This document shows positions 27,014 to 36,661 of a stretch of DNA of 64,000 nucleotides, in pieces. Location: contig OZ241380.1 in NCBI GenBank assembly GCA_965200765.1, forward strand, positions 2,542,001 to 2,606,000, in the 5' to 3' direction. This DNA is from G965200765 sp965200765. Its GTDB lineage: Bacteria; Pseudomonadota; Gammaproteobacteria; Arenicellales; JAJDZL01. A model generated the notes under the pieces. It had not been told where the DNA came from, searched no databases, and saw only the letters and a list, made by a program, of their open reading frames with translations. Positions within the stretch are counted from its first letter, which is position 1; the number at the start of each line of letters is the position of its first letter. A program made the position numbers and the translations under genes.

Positions 27014-28264
27014 ATGCTTAGGCACACAAAAATTCCGGAATCAGGTACCAAGATCACTGTTGAAAACGATCAGCTGAAAGTTCCTGACGACCCGATTATC
27101 GGGTATGTGGAAGGAGATGGCATTGGTCCGGATATTACTCGAGCCAGTCTGCGTGTCTGGGATGCAGCCGTAGAAAAGGCGTACGGTGGATCACGAAAGA
27201 TCCACTGGTGCGAACTGTTCATGGGCGAAAAAGCCGGCAAGCTCTTTGACGGCGATTACTTCCCCCAAGAGACTCTGGATGTCATCACCGACCTGACTGT
27301 CGCAGTCAAGGGTCCCTTGTCGACCCCGGTTGGCGGCGGCTTTCGTTCCCTGAACGTATCACTTCGTCAGGCACTGGACCTGTATGCCTGTGTTCGACCG
27401 GTTCGATATTTTGAAGGCGTACCGTCGCCGCTTCGAAAACCCGAAGAAGTTGATGTGGTGATCTTCAGGGAAAACACTGAAGACGTTTACTCCGGAATCG
27501 AATTTGCCAGCGGAACAGCAGAAAACGAAAAACTGGCAAAGTTTCTGCGCAAAGAGTTGAATGTAGATTTTGAACCAGGTGCCGGACTCGGACTGAAGCC
27601 CGTCAGCGAAGTTCGTACCAAACGATTGGTCCGAAAAGCTATCCAGTACGCTATCAACAACAATCGCAAAAGCGTTACGCTGGTACACAAGGGCAATATT
27701 ATGAAATACACCGAAGGCGCGTTTCGTGCCTGGGGGTATGAATTGGCCCGCGATGAATTTCCGGAACAAACTATCGCGGAAGATGAAGTCTGGGACGAGT
27801 ATGATGGCGAAGGTCCTGAAGGAAAGATCGTTGTCAATGACCGAATCGCCGACATTACCTTTCAGTTGCTCCAACTCCGGCCAGCAGAGTTCGATGTTTT
27901 GGCGACAACCAACCTGAACGGCGATTACTTGTCGGATGCGGTGGCTGCCGAAGTCGGCGGGATCGGTATTGCGCCCGGTGCCAATATTGCTGACCATATC
28001 GCAGTATTTGAAGCAACGCATGGTACTGCACCGAAATATGCAGGCCAAGACAAGGTCAATCCTTCTTCGCTACTGCTTTCCGGTGTCATGATGTTTGAAT
28101 ACCTGGGCTGGAAAGAGGCAGCTCATCTCATCTATGATGTTTATCCAAATGTAATTCGCAAGGGCCGGGTCACCTACGACTTTGCGCGATTGATGGACAA
28201 TGCCGAAACTGTTTCAACCAGTGAATTCGCTGACGAACTGATTGACGGCATCAATCGTCAGTAA
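27014..28264 (+). CDS. icd: NADP-dependent isocitrate dehydrogenase
   Basis: 416 residues, the length of E. coli Icd. It converts isocitrate to 2-oxoglutarate and CO2 in the citric acid cycle. Seen are VEGDGIGPDI, the substrate loop PVGGGFRSLNVSLRQ, whose first serine is the one phosphorylated by AceK in E. coli, RENTEDVYSGIEF, KGNIMKYTEGAF, and NGDYLSDAVAAEVGGIGIAPGAN. CAGGGAG is the ribosome binding site. It is convergent with the alkA-like gene, 7 bp apart. Confidence 0.96.
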   Translation: MLRHTKIPESGTKITVENDQLKVPDDPIIGYVEGDGIGPDITRASLRVWDAAVEKAYGGSRKIHWCELFMGEKAGKLFDGDYFPQETLDVITDLTVAVKGPLSTPVGGGFRSLNVSLRQALDLYACVRPVRYFEGVPSPLRKPEEVDVVIFRENTEDVYSGIEFASGTAENEKLAKFLRKELNVDFEPGAGLGLKPVSEVRTKRLVRKAIQYAINNNRKSVTLVHKGNIMKYTEGAFRAWGYELARDEFPEQTIAEDEVWDEYDGEGPEGKIVVNDRIADITFQLLQLRPAEFDVLATTNLNGDYLSDAVAAEVGGIGIAPGANIADHIAVFEATHGTAPKYAGQDKVNPSSLLLSGVMMFEYLGWKEAAHLIYDVYPNVIRKGRVTYDFARLMDNAETVSTSEFADELIDGINRQ

Positions 28265-28271
28265 GCGGATT

Positions 28272-28877
28272 CTACGTTCCTGGATTCTGATCTCGGTTTG
28301 TGGCGCGGTCTGCGGCGCGCCACAGATACCAGCTTGCCATGGTCCGATAAGGCTTCCATTGCTCGCCGTAGCGCAAAATTTCTGCAGGTTGAGGCATTTC
28401 ATCCAAGCCGTAAGTCACCATAAAGCCGCGCCGAATGCCCAAGTCGCTTGCAGGCAATACATCCGGCCGCTCCAGGTTGAAAATCATCAGCATCTCGACC
28501 GTCCACTGGCCTATGCCAAACACTGTGGTGAAATTTTCAATTAATTCTGCGTCAGTCAATGTCTGGATTTTGCGAACCGACGGCAAACGGCGGGCGTTCG
28601 TCTTTTGCGCCAGGTCTTTGACAGATTTGATTTTTGTCCTGGACAAGCCGCAGGCGCGCAAATCAGCTTCAGGTGTATCCAGAATATTTCTTGCACTTGG
28701 ATAGCCCCTTTTTGCATACAACGCGCGCAATCGACCAAAAATCGAGGCGGCCGCCTTGCCTGACAGTTGCTGATAGACAATGGACCTCAGCAACTCCTGA
28801 AATGGAGTGAACTGTGAACTTCTCCTGAGTCGAAACTCTCCAATTTCACCGATTAGCTGATACAGCTTCGGGTCCAC
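28272..28877 (-). CDS. DNA-3-methyladenine glycosylase II, AlkA-like
   Basis: 201 residues, HhH-GPD superfamily. The helix-hairpin-helix with its catalytic aspartate is visible as FTTVFGIGQWTVEMLMIFNLERPDVLPASD, preceded by IVYQQLSGKAA typical of this group. It removes alkylated bases from DNA. The GTG at 28877 is the only start after an in-frame stop upstream; CCAGG just before it is a modest ribosome binding site. It lacks the N-terminal domain of E. coli AlkA, like the short Mag1-type enzymes. Confidence 0.88.
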   Translation of the reverse strand: MDPKLYQLIGEIGEFRLRRSSQFTPFQELLRSIVYQQLSGKAAASIFGRLRALYAKRGYPSARNILDTPEADLRACGLSRTKIKSVKDLAQKTNARRLPSVRKIQTLTDAELIENFTTVFGIGQWTVEMLMIFNLERPDVLPASDLGIRRGFMVTYGLDEMPQPAEILRYGEQWKPYRTMASWYLWRAADRATNRDQNPGT

Positions 28878-28947
28878 CGCCTGGAAGTGTTCAAGTGCTT
28901 CCGTCTGATACTGAACATCGCTTGTTTTAATCGCCCGTACCTCGGAC

Positions 28948-30960
28948 TTAACTTGATTTCACATCTTCCAGCTTGGGATAGAGTCGAATTTCCAAGCGCC
29001 TGTTTCGTTCTCTGCCTTCCTCTGTTTCATTGGACGCAACTGGCACCATGTCGCTATGGCCAACAATTCTGATTCGGTTAATATCTATGCCTTCGGCAAT
29101 CATGAATTTTGCAGCCGACGCGGCGCGTGCACTTGAAAGTTCCCAGTTGGATGGATAAATATCAAGCAAACGTTCTGAAATTGGAACGTTGTCTGTATGT
29201 CCCTCCAAACTCACAATGCGTTCCGGATATTTTTTGATCTTTTCATTCAGCACTCGTAATGTTGTCTCGCCGTTTGCAGACAATTCGACTGAACCCGAGT
29301 CAAACAAAATATCGGACTGGAGTGTAATGATCGCCAAGCCGCTTTCCTTCGTTTCAACAGATATGTCGCGGGCGGCAACCACGCCTTGCAGTTCTTCCTT
29401 GACAGATTCGACAGCTTTCACCAGCAGGCTATTTTCACTTTCAGTCTCTCGTTGAAGTTTTCTCAACCGGCGCAAATGGTCACTCGCGTATTTCAGACGA
29501 GTTTTCAGATAAAAGATCTGAAATCCGGTATTTTGAAATTTGCCCAGCTCCTGTTGTGTGAATTCGATGCGCGCGATCAAATCTTTCATTTGTTCCAGCA
29601 TTTCTTCCCGTTCAACGATTGCGTTTGAGCTGCCGGATTCACCATCCGATTGATTGGTCTTTGCGAGCAGTACTTTCGCTTGCTCAAATTGATCTTGCAA
29701 CTGATCATAAAGCGCACGCATTGCGGTTAATTCCTGTTGCGTACTTTCGAGATCGTCCTTCAACACCAAGTTGATTTCCCGGAGTGTTTTTCGATTCAGT
29801 TCAGACCGTTCAAGAGCTTGGCCTGAATCGCTATCAATTTGCTCCTTCAATGCGATGTTCAGCGCTCTGATGGCTTCAAGTTCTGCCAGCGCACTCTCCA
29901 GATCAACACTCAAATTTTCCCTGTCTTGAGTTGTTGGCGACATTGCGAATGAACTCTCAAGTTCAGTCTGTAGTTGTCTGTTCCGATTCTCGGTAGCATG
30001 AACTGCCGCATCAGTAGCATGCACTTGCAATCCCAAATCTGACTGGTCAAGCAGGTTCATATATTCCCGCTGTAGATTTGCGAGTGTATTGGCCGTGCGA
30101 TCAACCAATGGCTGAATCACGTTGGAACGAACGATCTGCTCACCTGGCAACGCAGACTGCATCATTTGCTGAGTAGACGATTCGTCAAGTTTTTCGTTGC
30201 TACCTTCACTTGCCGCTCGCAAAGCAGACAATTCGGCCAATGCAAAATTTACATTGCTGTGCAATCTTTCGATCTGCCTTCTCAGTCGGGGGTGCTGATT
30301 TTCTGTACTCGGAGTGGCACCTGCGGATGTACCAAGGGACTGGCCCTGCTCGGCAGAGCCCACATTCTCTAGATAATCCAGGTATACGCCTTGAACCAAG
30401 GCCAGCGAACTTGCAGATTTTTCCAGCATGTCATTGAGTTCCAGAATTGACTCTGCCTGACTGACCTGTGCTGTTTCAGCGTCGGCTGATTGCTCATTTG
30501 CACCCGCCTGATTGCTTCTATTGCTGGATTTACCCAATACTGCAAGTTCGTCAAGTATCTTTACTAGCTGAGCATCAAGATTATCGATTTTTTGGGTCAG
30601 CAAGTTTATCTGAATGTCTGACTCGCCGCCTGGCTGAGATTGCAATTCCGTGGCAATATCTCGAAAATAAGTCAACTCCTCCATGGTGCGATTGAGATCT
30701 GCCAGAAGTTGTTCATTTTCCCATTTCAAATTCTCCAAACGACTCTCGACATCTTCTTTCTGCTCAAATTCAGAACCCGATGCCGATGGCTGGACGGCCA
30801 CCCCGCTCGCTGACGATTGCGGAGCTGTTACTTCCACAGCAGAATTACGATCGTCGCGTAGTTCAAAAATGTACGCAACCCACCCGATCAAGGCGATCGC
30901 CACCAAAATCCAGATCAGTGATTTCGCTTGTATACTAAATGCTTCTTTTGCTTGCTCCAT
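28948..30960 (-). CDS. OmpA/MotB-family envelope protein with long coiled coil
   Basis: 670 residues. One membrane helix near the N-terminus (about 14-32, SLIWILVAIALIGWVAYIF) is followed by roughly 430 residues of predicted coiled coil rich in E, Q, L and A, and a C-terminal OmpA-like peptidoglycan-binding domain (DILFDSGSVEL, LEGHTDNVP, NWELSSARA, GRERNRRLEIRL). Layout suggests an inner-membrane-anchored protein that spans the periplasm to the cell wall. No partner such as motA is nearby, so a flagellar stator role is not indicated. Exact function unknown. Confidence 0.85.
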   Translation of the reverse strand: MEQAKEAFSIQAKSLIWILVAIALIGWVAYIFELRDDRNSAVEVTAPQSSASGVAVQPSASGSEFEQKEDVESRLENLKWENEQLLADLNRTMEELTYFRDIATELQSQPGGESDIQINLLTQKIDNLDAQLVKILDELAVLGKSSNRSNQAGANEQSADAETAQVSQAESILELNDMLEKSASSLALVQGVYLDYLENVGSAEQGQSLGTSAGATPSTENQHPRLRRQIERLHSNVNFALAELSALRAASEGSNEKLDESSTQQMMQSALPGEQIVRSNVIQPLVDRTANTLANLQREYMNLLDQSDLGLQVHATDAAVHATENRNRQLQTELESSFAMSPTTQDRENLSVDLESALAELEAIRALNIALKEQIDSDSGQALERSELNRKTLREINLVLKDDLESTQQELTAMRALYDQLQDQFEQAKVLLAKTNQSDGESGSSNAIVEREEMLEQMKDLIARIEFTQQELGKFQNTGFQIFYLKTRLKYASDHLRRLRKLQRETESENSLLVKAVESVKEELQGVVAARDISVETKESGLAIITLQSDILFDSGSVELSANGETTLRVLNEKIKKYPERIVSLEGHTDNVPISERLLDIYPSNWELSSARAASAAKFMIAEGIDINRIRIVGHSDMVPVASNETEEGRERNRRLEIRLYPKLEDVKSS

Positions 30961-31120
30961 ATAAACTCCATAATACGATTTTCTTCATACCATACAGCAA
31001 AACCGATTGTAATTGCTTGAAATTTGCCTGTTTTCCGTTACCGGTATGCAGTTGTATTCGGCGCGCTAGCCCGGCAAATTAATGTACCGTTCTTCCACTG
31101 CCTTCAAATTGAAATTTTTG

Positions 31121-32638
31121 TCAAGTATCAAACAAATGTCTGTAATTTTCTCGCAATTTCTTTTTTTCTACCTTGCCCATCGCATTGGTGGGTAGTTCAG
31201 CTACAAAAAACACAGATCTCGGATGCTTGAATGAAGACAAATTTCCCTTGAGCGCATCCACAATTCCTTCTTCCGTCAAATCTGCCGACTGCTCTGGAAC
31301 AATGACTGCGACCACCCCTTCACCCAAATCATGGTGAGACACACCAAATACTGCAGATTCTTTCACCCCTGGAATCTGATTCAATTGCTGTTCGACTTCT
31401 GCCGGGTAGATGTTGAAACCGGCAGAAATAATCAAATCTGAATCGCGACCGACAATCGTCACAATCCCGTTGTTGTCAATTGTCGCCAAATCTCCCGAAA
31501 TAAAGTAGCCATCTTCGCGAAATGCTTTTCTGGTTGCTTTCTCGTTACGCCAGTAACCATTGAATACATTTGGTCCTTTGATTTCCAACACGCCAATCTC
31601 CCCGTTTGGCAATCTGTTGCTGTCGGCATCGCAAACCCGAAGACTGACTGATGCCAGTGCCTTGCCGACCGTACCCGATATTCTTTCTCCGCGCAACGGG
31701 TTGGAGGTAATCATGGCGGCTTCGGTCATTCCATAGCGTTCCAGAATTCTGTGTCCGGTTTTCTTCTCGAACTCGTCAAATGTCCGGGGCAACAAGGGTG
31801 CCGAACCGGAAATAAATACTCTGAAGTCCTTGCATAGCTGCTTGTTCAAACCTTCATGCGCGGCCAGTCTGGAATAGATGGTCGGCACCGCCATGAGAAT
31901 CGAAGCACGAGGAATCAACTCAATTGTTTCATCCACAGAAAATACTTTTCTGAAGATCACCCTGGATGCCTTCAGCATTGGCACGTGCAATGCATTGAAC
32001 AGTCCATGCACGTGGAACAGAGGAAGCACATGCAGAATAACATCTTCCTCCCGCCATTCCCATAACTCGTTCAAAACTCGTGCATTGGTCTGAATATTGC
32101 CATGAGTAATCTTGGCCCCTTTGGGTTTGCCGGTCGTCCCCGAAGTGTAGATCAGCAACGCTGTGTCACTGTCCTGTCTAAAGACGACAGTGTGTTGCAA
32201 GGAGTGACTTTCAAGTTGATGGTTCAGCGTGCCTGTTCCGTCGCGACCAAGCGTCAGTACTACTTTCACACCACACTCGTTTCCAAGTATTTTCACTTCG
32301 TCATATCTGTCGGGATCGCAGACTACAACGGTCGGTTCCGCGTCTTCCAGAAAATACTTCAACTCGATTAACGTATAAGCAGTGTTCAGCGGCAGATAGA
32401 GAATGCCGGCACGTAAACACGCCAAGTACAGGATTACAACCGCTGTGGATTTGTGAACCTGCGCACACAAGCGATCGCCAGGCTTCATGCCAAGATCCAC
32501 GAGCTGGTTCGCCAGTCTTGCAGACAACTCGTTGGCTTCTCCGTAAGAAATTGGGTGCCCATCCAATGAATCCAGAAATACATTATCGGGGTGCTGATGC
32601 ATCTGCTCCTGCAACGCATGGTAAAAATTGCCGTTCAT
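31121..32638 (-). CDS. matB: Malonyl-CoA synthetase MatB-like acyl-CoA ligase
   Basis: 505 residues of the AMP-forming ligase superfamily: P-loop YTSGTTGKPKGAKITH, ERYGMTEAAMITSNP, DGYFISGDLA, and the C-terminal catalytic lysine in PTNAMGKVEKKKL. GMTE followed by SNP.RGERI.GTVG and the phrase IKGPNVFNGYWRN follow MatB closely. MatB makes malonyl-CoA from malonate, ATP and CoA. No malonyl-CoA decarboxylase or malonate transporter is adjacent, so use for fatty-acid or polyketide building blocks is possible. Substrate is inferred from similarity. Confidence 0.82.
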   Translation of the reverse strand: MNGNFYHALQEQMHQHPDNVFLDSLDGHPISYGEANELSARLANQLVDLGMKPGDRLCAQVHKSTAVVILYLACLRAGILYLPLNTAYTLIELKYFLEDAEPTVVVCDPDRYDEVKILGNECGVKVVLTLGRDGTGTLNHQLESHSLQHTVVFRQDSDTALLIYTSGTTGKPKGAKITHGNIQTNARVLNELWEWREEDVILHVLPLFHVHGLFNALHVPMLKASRVIFRKVFSVDETIELIPRASILMAVPTIYSRLAAHEGLNKQLCKDFRVFISGSAPLLPRTFDEFEKKTGHRILERYGMTEAAMITSNPLRGERISGTVGKALASVSLRVCDADSNRLPNGEIGVLEIKGPNVFNGYWRNEKATRKAFREDGYFISGDLATIDNNGIVTIVGRDSDLIISAGFNIYPAEVEQQLNQIPGVKESAVFGVSHHDLGEGVVAVIVPEQSADLTEEGIVDALKGNLSSFKHPRSVFFVAELPTNAMGKVEKKKLRENYRHLFDT

Positions 32639-32846
32639 TTCGATTGGGCCAAATTACGAATAATATTTAAAACGATGAAGGATTTGCATAAGGTTAAAAT
32701 GTCACCAGTTTGAATGCTTCGTTCTTTCCCGGACTCCAAATTCTCCACTGAGTTACAGAACCGACTAGCTTGTTAACGTAGTTCAGGGCAAGCCGAAGAT
32801 TTCATCAAATTTTATCGTTTTGTTGCACTGATTCATAAAGGATTTA

Positions 32847-33521
32847 TTGTATACACAAATGTCAAACTTCAATGCTGATGGCCGTCCAACGATACTATTC
32901 GACTTTGACGGGGTGATTGTCGATTCGCTTCAACTGTTTGTTCAAGCAGTAAATGCGGCATGCCGAAAACTCGGCTATCCGGAAAATTTTACGGACCACG
33001 ACTTGTGCAGTATCCAGCGCATGTCCATTCCGGAAATTGCCAGAGTTGCCGGTGTTGACGAACGACACACCATTCCGTTCGTTGAAGAAATCGACCATGA
33101 TCTGGAACGAAAAATACACGAGATCAAATTGTTCCCCGATATGTCCGAGGTCATTCAGCGACTCGCATGTTGCGGAGACCTGGGAATTGTTTCTGCCTCG
33201 CCCAATCGAATCATCTCTGCAGTTTTGGACCACAACAACCTCCGGTCTGTAATCAAAGACATCGCCGGTGGCGACACACCGGGTCGCAAAAATGAAAGAA
33301 TTACCAGAATCATCGCGTCCAACAATTCACAGGCCGAAGACACCTGGATGATCGGCGATACGGTAAGCGACATTATTGAAGGAAAGATTGCCGGAGTGAA
33401 AACTGTCGGGGTGGCGTGGGGTTGGCACGGCGTGAAAAGACTACAGAAAGCCCAGCCGGATTTTCTGTTGCACAAGCCTTGGGACTTGGTAGGACTGGTT
33501 GAAACTTCATTTGCCGCCTGA
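32847..33521 (+). CDS. HAD-family hydrolase, phosphoglycolate-phosphatase-like
   Basis: 224 residues from TTG 32847, which has AGGA four bases upstream; ATG 32859 is the alternative, but its spacing to that site is long. Motif I is LFDFDGVIVDS, motif II SASPN, motif III a lysine in PGRKNERI and motif IV MIGDTVSDIIEGKIAGVKTVGVAWGWH. The helical cap after motif I is of the Gph/beta-phosphoglucomutase type. It hydrolyses some small phosphorylated metabolite. It precedes the PLP enzyme gene by 10 bp. Confidence 0.88.
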   Translation: MYTQMSNFNADGRPTILFDFDGVIVDSLQLFVQAVNAACRKLGYPENFTDHDLCSIQRMSIPEIARVAGVDERHTIPFVEEIDHDLERKIHEIKLFPDMSEVIQRLACCGDLGIVSASPNRIISAVLDHNNLRSVIKDIAGGDTPGRKNERITRIIASNNSQAEDTWMIGDTVSDIIEGKIAGVKTVGVAWGWHGVKRLQKAQPDFLLHKPWDLVGLVETSFAA

Positions 33522-33531
33522 TACGATTGAA

Positions 33532-34665
33532 ATGTCAGATTTGAAAACCCGACTGGCCCAAGCCGGCCATTACCTGAATCCATCAAGCGGCGGCATTGTT
33601 CCGCCGATTGACCCGTCTGTAACATTTGCCCGCGATGAAAATCTCGAGCTGGTGGGAAATTACGTTTATGGACGCTATCAGAATCCGACACATGATCAGG
33701 TTGAACTGTTGGCTTGTGAACTTGAAAATGGAAAGCGAGCAAAACTTTTTTCATCCGGGCTGGCCGCGGCCGCAGCAGTGTTTGATACAGTCTGTAGTGG
33801 CGAGCATATCATTGCACCATCAATCATGTATCACGGTGCGCAAGACTGGCTTCACTTCATTTCGGATAAAAGATACATCAATTTGACTTTGTTCGACCCC
33901 AAAGACCTTACCGAGCTGGCTAGCGCGCTGGAGTTTGGAGCCCCATCTGTAGTTTGGATTGAATCTCCCGTAAATCCCTCTTTCGATGTGATTGACATTG
34001 AAAAGGCTGCCGAGCTTGCACATGAAGCCGGAGCCATTCTGGTTGTTGACTGCACAATCGCTCCGCCAGTGACAACTCGCGCATTGGATTATGGAGCGGA
34101 CATAGTGTTTCACTCGGCTACAAAATATCTGAACGGTCACAGCGACCTGAATGCCGGGCTACTGGTAACGCGTGAAGTCACGAAACGCTGGGAAGAAATT
34201 GAAACGATTCGCCGATTAACCGGAAGTATCTTGGGTTCTTTTGATGCCTGGCTACTGCTTCGTGGCATGCGGACACTGGCACTACGATTTGAAAGAGCCT
34301 CGGAGAATGCCATGAAAATTGCTCAATTTCTGGAGCAACACGACAAGATTGAGACGGTCATGTATCCCGGTCTGCCAAGCCATTCAACCCACGCAGTTGC
34401 CAAGAAGCAAATGCGGAATGGATACGGCGGAATGATGTCTGTTTGTCTGAAAGGCGGTGCAGAGGCGGCCAAGAAACTCACATCATGCGTGAAAATATTT
34501 ATGCGCGCAACGTCGCTTGGCGGTGTTGAAAGCCTGATCGAACATCGAAGAACAGTTGAGGGACCAAACAGTCAAGTTCCGATTCAACTCGTACGACTAT
34601 CTATTGGAATCGAAAGCGCAGATGACCTGATTGCGGACCTGAAGCAGGCTCTGGATCAAGTTTAG
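33532..34665 (+). CDS. Cys/Met-metabolism PLP enzyme (cystathionine gamma-synthase/lyase family)
   Basis: 377 residues from ATG 33532; an upstream start at 33499 would overlap the HAD gene. The PLP lysine is K198 in HSATKYLNGHSDLNAG; YGRYQNPTHDQVE and the SSGLAAAAAVF turn also match the family. It shares the fold of metZ at the left end of the window, but the block after the lysine (NGHSD) is that of the CGS/CGL branch. Synthase or lyase cannot be decided. It is probably co-transcribed with the HAD gene. Confidence 0.85.
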   Translation: MSDLKTRLAQAGHYLNPSSGGIVPPIDPSVTFARDENLELVGNYVYGRYQNPTHDQVELLACELENGKRAKLFSSGLAAAAAVFDTVCSGEHIIAPSIMYHGAQDWLHFISDKRYINLTLFDPKDLTELASALEFGAPSVVWIESPVNPSFDVIDIEKAAELAHEAGAILVVDCTIAPPVTTRALDYGADIVFHSATKYLNGHSDLNAGLLVTREVTKRWEEIETIRRLTGSILGSFDAWLLLRGMRTLALRFERASENAMKIAQFLEQHDKIETVMYPGLPSHSTHAVAKKQMRNGYGGMMSVCLKGGAEAAKKLTSCVKIFMRATSLGGVESLIEHRRTVEGPNSQVPIQLVRLSIGIESADDLIADLKQALDQV

Positions 34666-34686
34666 GTTGTGAAGCCACTCTAATTC

Positions 34687-36240
34687 GTCGGCCCTGAAAA
34701 ACCCTGTTTCAGGGAGTTTTCAGGCAGATTGGCAATATCTCTGGAAAGCGAGAAACGACATTGTTTTTTCCAGCCCGAAGCAAGAAAATAGTCGCCGCAA
34801 AAAATCGGCACAAATAATCCTGATTTTCTTCAGGATTATGCGCATGTTGTGCCCCGCACAACTCAGCATCGCATTCATCTGGTCGCCTTCGGTGCCTTTC
34901 AGGTAATTCCGCCCCATCAGTCCGTCGTTCTTGAGGTGCCCGATCACCGGCTCAATCGCTTGCCGTCGCTTGAGCAGACGCTTCAGCTGTGCATTCACGC
35001 CGCGCTTTTGACCGGAAATGAAAACCTGTGAATCCGTCACGCCGTGACCGCGATAGCCACGGTCCACGAACACTTGTTCCGGCTTGGTTCCAGTAATACG
35101 CTCAACCTGGTCAAGCTGGGCCGACAGCGTATGACCATCATACGGATTGCCCGGAAACGCCCGACCGCCCAGCACGAAATTGCTTCGATTGGTCACCGCA
35201 ATCCCCACTTTCACACCGAATTCGTAGCGCTTGTGAACCTTGCCCTTGCTGATGCACTCCACCTCCGGTGCATGTGCACTGTACACCTTGTTCTTGCTGG
35301 TTCTCTCTTGTGTCATCACACGTTTGGCCAGCTCCAGCTCCGACTCCAGATGCGATTCCGCCAACTGCTGAACACAAGGATTCGCAATCTGGTCGATCTT
35401 TCTCTCCACATCACGCGCCACACGACCCAAAATCGTGCGCAATTTCTTCACCTCCCCCTTCATCCGCTTCATTTGACGCGCATGCGCATAGCGATTCACC
35501 TTGAAAAGTCGCTTCGGACCCACTCGCACATAGCTTTGGCGAAGTTTCAAACCCGCGGCACGTGCTTTCTTCACCAAACGCTCGCGTACCCGATTCAGCA
35601 ATTTCGCATCGGTCGGATACGTCACCGCCTTTTCCTGCACCGTGGTATCCACCGTCACACGCTTCAAGTCGCTTTTCTTCAACGCACCGGTCGCCATTCC
35701 AGCGGTCACCGTCGACTTCAAGATCAGCTCGCATCCCGATTCGCCGATCCGGTGGCGAAACCGGGACAGACTGCTCGTATCCAGCTGCGACTCCTGCTGA
35801 AAATGCGTTTCACCGCAAAAATACTGCGCATACGGACTGTCCAGCCACCATTCAACAATTTCTTCATCCGACAAGCCGCGGGTATGCTTGAGCAGCAGCA
35901 GACCCACCATCATTCGTATCGGAAGACCGGGACGACCATTGTCCGGGCAATACAGTTCTCCGAAATGATTCTCGAACATTTCCCAAGGAATCTGCTCGGC
36001 CAGCTTTACCAGCGGATGGTCAGGCCGACAGGCGTAGTCCAGGGCAATGCGAAACATTTCACTTTGATGCAGCGACTTGGGCTTGTGCGGGGTCATTTTT
36101 TCTCCTGGATATTGCAAGAAATCAAGCAGTGATTATACAATTCCTTGCAATTTCATGCTTGCTTTTTCGCACTTTCTTGAATTGATTCTTCAATCAAATC
36201 AAATCGTTGTACAACCCAAAATGGGTTTTTCATGGCCGAC
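34687..36240 (-). mobile_element. Intact IS5-family insertion sequence with TIRs and target duplication
   Basis: Imperfect terminal inverted repeats GTCGGCCCTGAAAAACCC (34687-34704) and its mirror (36223-36240) match at 17 of 18 positions. TAATTC flanks both sides (34681-34686 and 36241-36246). Length 1554 bp, one transposase gene on the minus strand. Inside the left end, CCCTGAAA and TTTCAGGG (34692-34713) form a hairpin that may stop transcription. Its preserved ends suggest recent insertion. It marks the left border of the restriction-modification island. Confidence 0.88.
34720..36096 (-). CDS. IS5-family transposase (IS1478-like subgroup)
   Basis: 458 residues from ATG 36096, which has CAGGAG just upstream; a TTG at 36117 is open but unlikely. 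N-terminal DUF772-like segment (GRPGLPIRMMVGLLLLKH, LSDEEIVEWW), then the DDE domain: first Asp in VTVDTTVQEKAVTYPTDAKL, second in VFVDRGYRG, Glu in AIEPVIGHLKNDG. All three acidic residues are intact and the frame is unbroken, so it should be functional. Confidence 0.9.
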   Translation of the reverse strand: MTPHKPKSLHQSEMFRIALDYACRPDHPLVKLAEQIPWEMFENHFGELYCPDNGRPGLPIRMMVGLLLLKHTRGLSDEEIVEWWLDSPYAQYFCGETHFQQESQLDTSSLSRFRHRIGESGCELILKSTVTAGMATGALKKSDLKRVTVDTTVQEKAVTYPTDAKLLNRVRERLVKKARAAGLKLRQSYVRVGPKRLFKVNRYAHARQMKRMKGEVKKLRTILGRVARDVERKIDQIANPCVQQLAESHLESELELAKRVMTQERTSKNKVYSAHAPEVECISKGKVHKRYEFGVKVGIAVTNRSNFVLGGRAFPGNPYDGHTLSAQLDQVERITGTKPEQVFVDRGYRGHGVTDSQVFISGQKRGVNAQLKRLLKRRQAIEPVIGHLKNDGLMGRNYLKGTEGDQMNAMLSCAGHNMRIILKKIRIICADFLRRLFSCFGLEKTMSFLAFQRYCQSA

Positions 36241-36661
36241 TAATTCATCCTCAAATCAAATTTGATTTTTTTGCGAATATCAGGTTGCAAAGGTTTTACG
36301 CGTCCAAACCTACCGGGTTTTTCACGGCAAATTTTACCCGCCTCAAGAATCTGTTTTTTGGGTTTGAAGCACCTGTTTCAACTATTTTTACCGATTTTCT
36401 ACCCTATGCCTCATGAACTGCTTATCGGCGTCCTCATAGTCTGGTGTGCCTGTTGCTTTCATTAGAAACAAGTCTTGACGTATTCACTCAGCTGGTAGCA
36501 CGGAAATCATCGGACAAAGCTCCTGTATCGCCGGCCAAGCTGTTTTCATACTGCAATCAACTCCAGCAAATCAGCAATGTTACCTTCAAAAAGTATATTG
36601 TTAGTGTATAATTTGTAAACTTTCCAATATCAAAAAGTAATTAACCTTTGCAAGAGTCAGT
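36241..36661. other. AT-rich region between the IS and the methylase gene
   Basis: 421 bp without a convincing gene. It contains the 16-bp palindrome AAATCAAATTTGATTT followed by a T-run (about 36255-36276) and, near 36315, GGGTTTTTCACGGC, which resembles the terminal repeat of the neighbouring IS and may be an older insertion scar. The last ~60 bp before the methylase are AT-rich and could hold its promoter. Confidence 0.35.

Noticed and set aside
32847..32861. ATG 32859 as the sure start of the HAD gene
   Set aside because: The nearby ribosome binding site fits TTG 32847 better, so neither can be excluded; the longer frame was reported.
35044..36132. 362-codon plus-strand open frame inside the IS5 element
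   Set aside because: Antisense shadow of an intact transposase with all DDE motifs.
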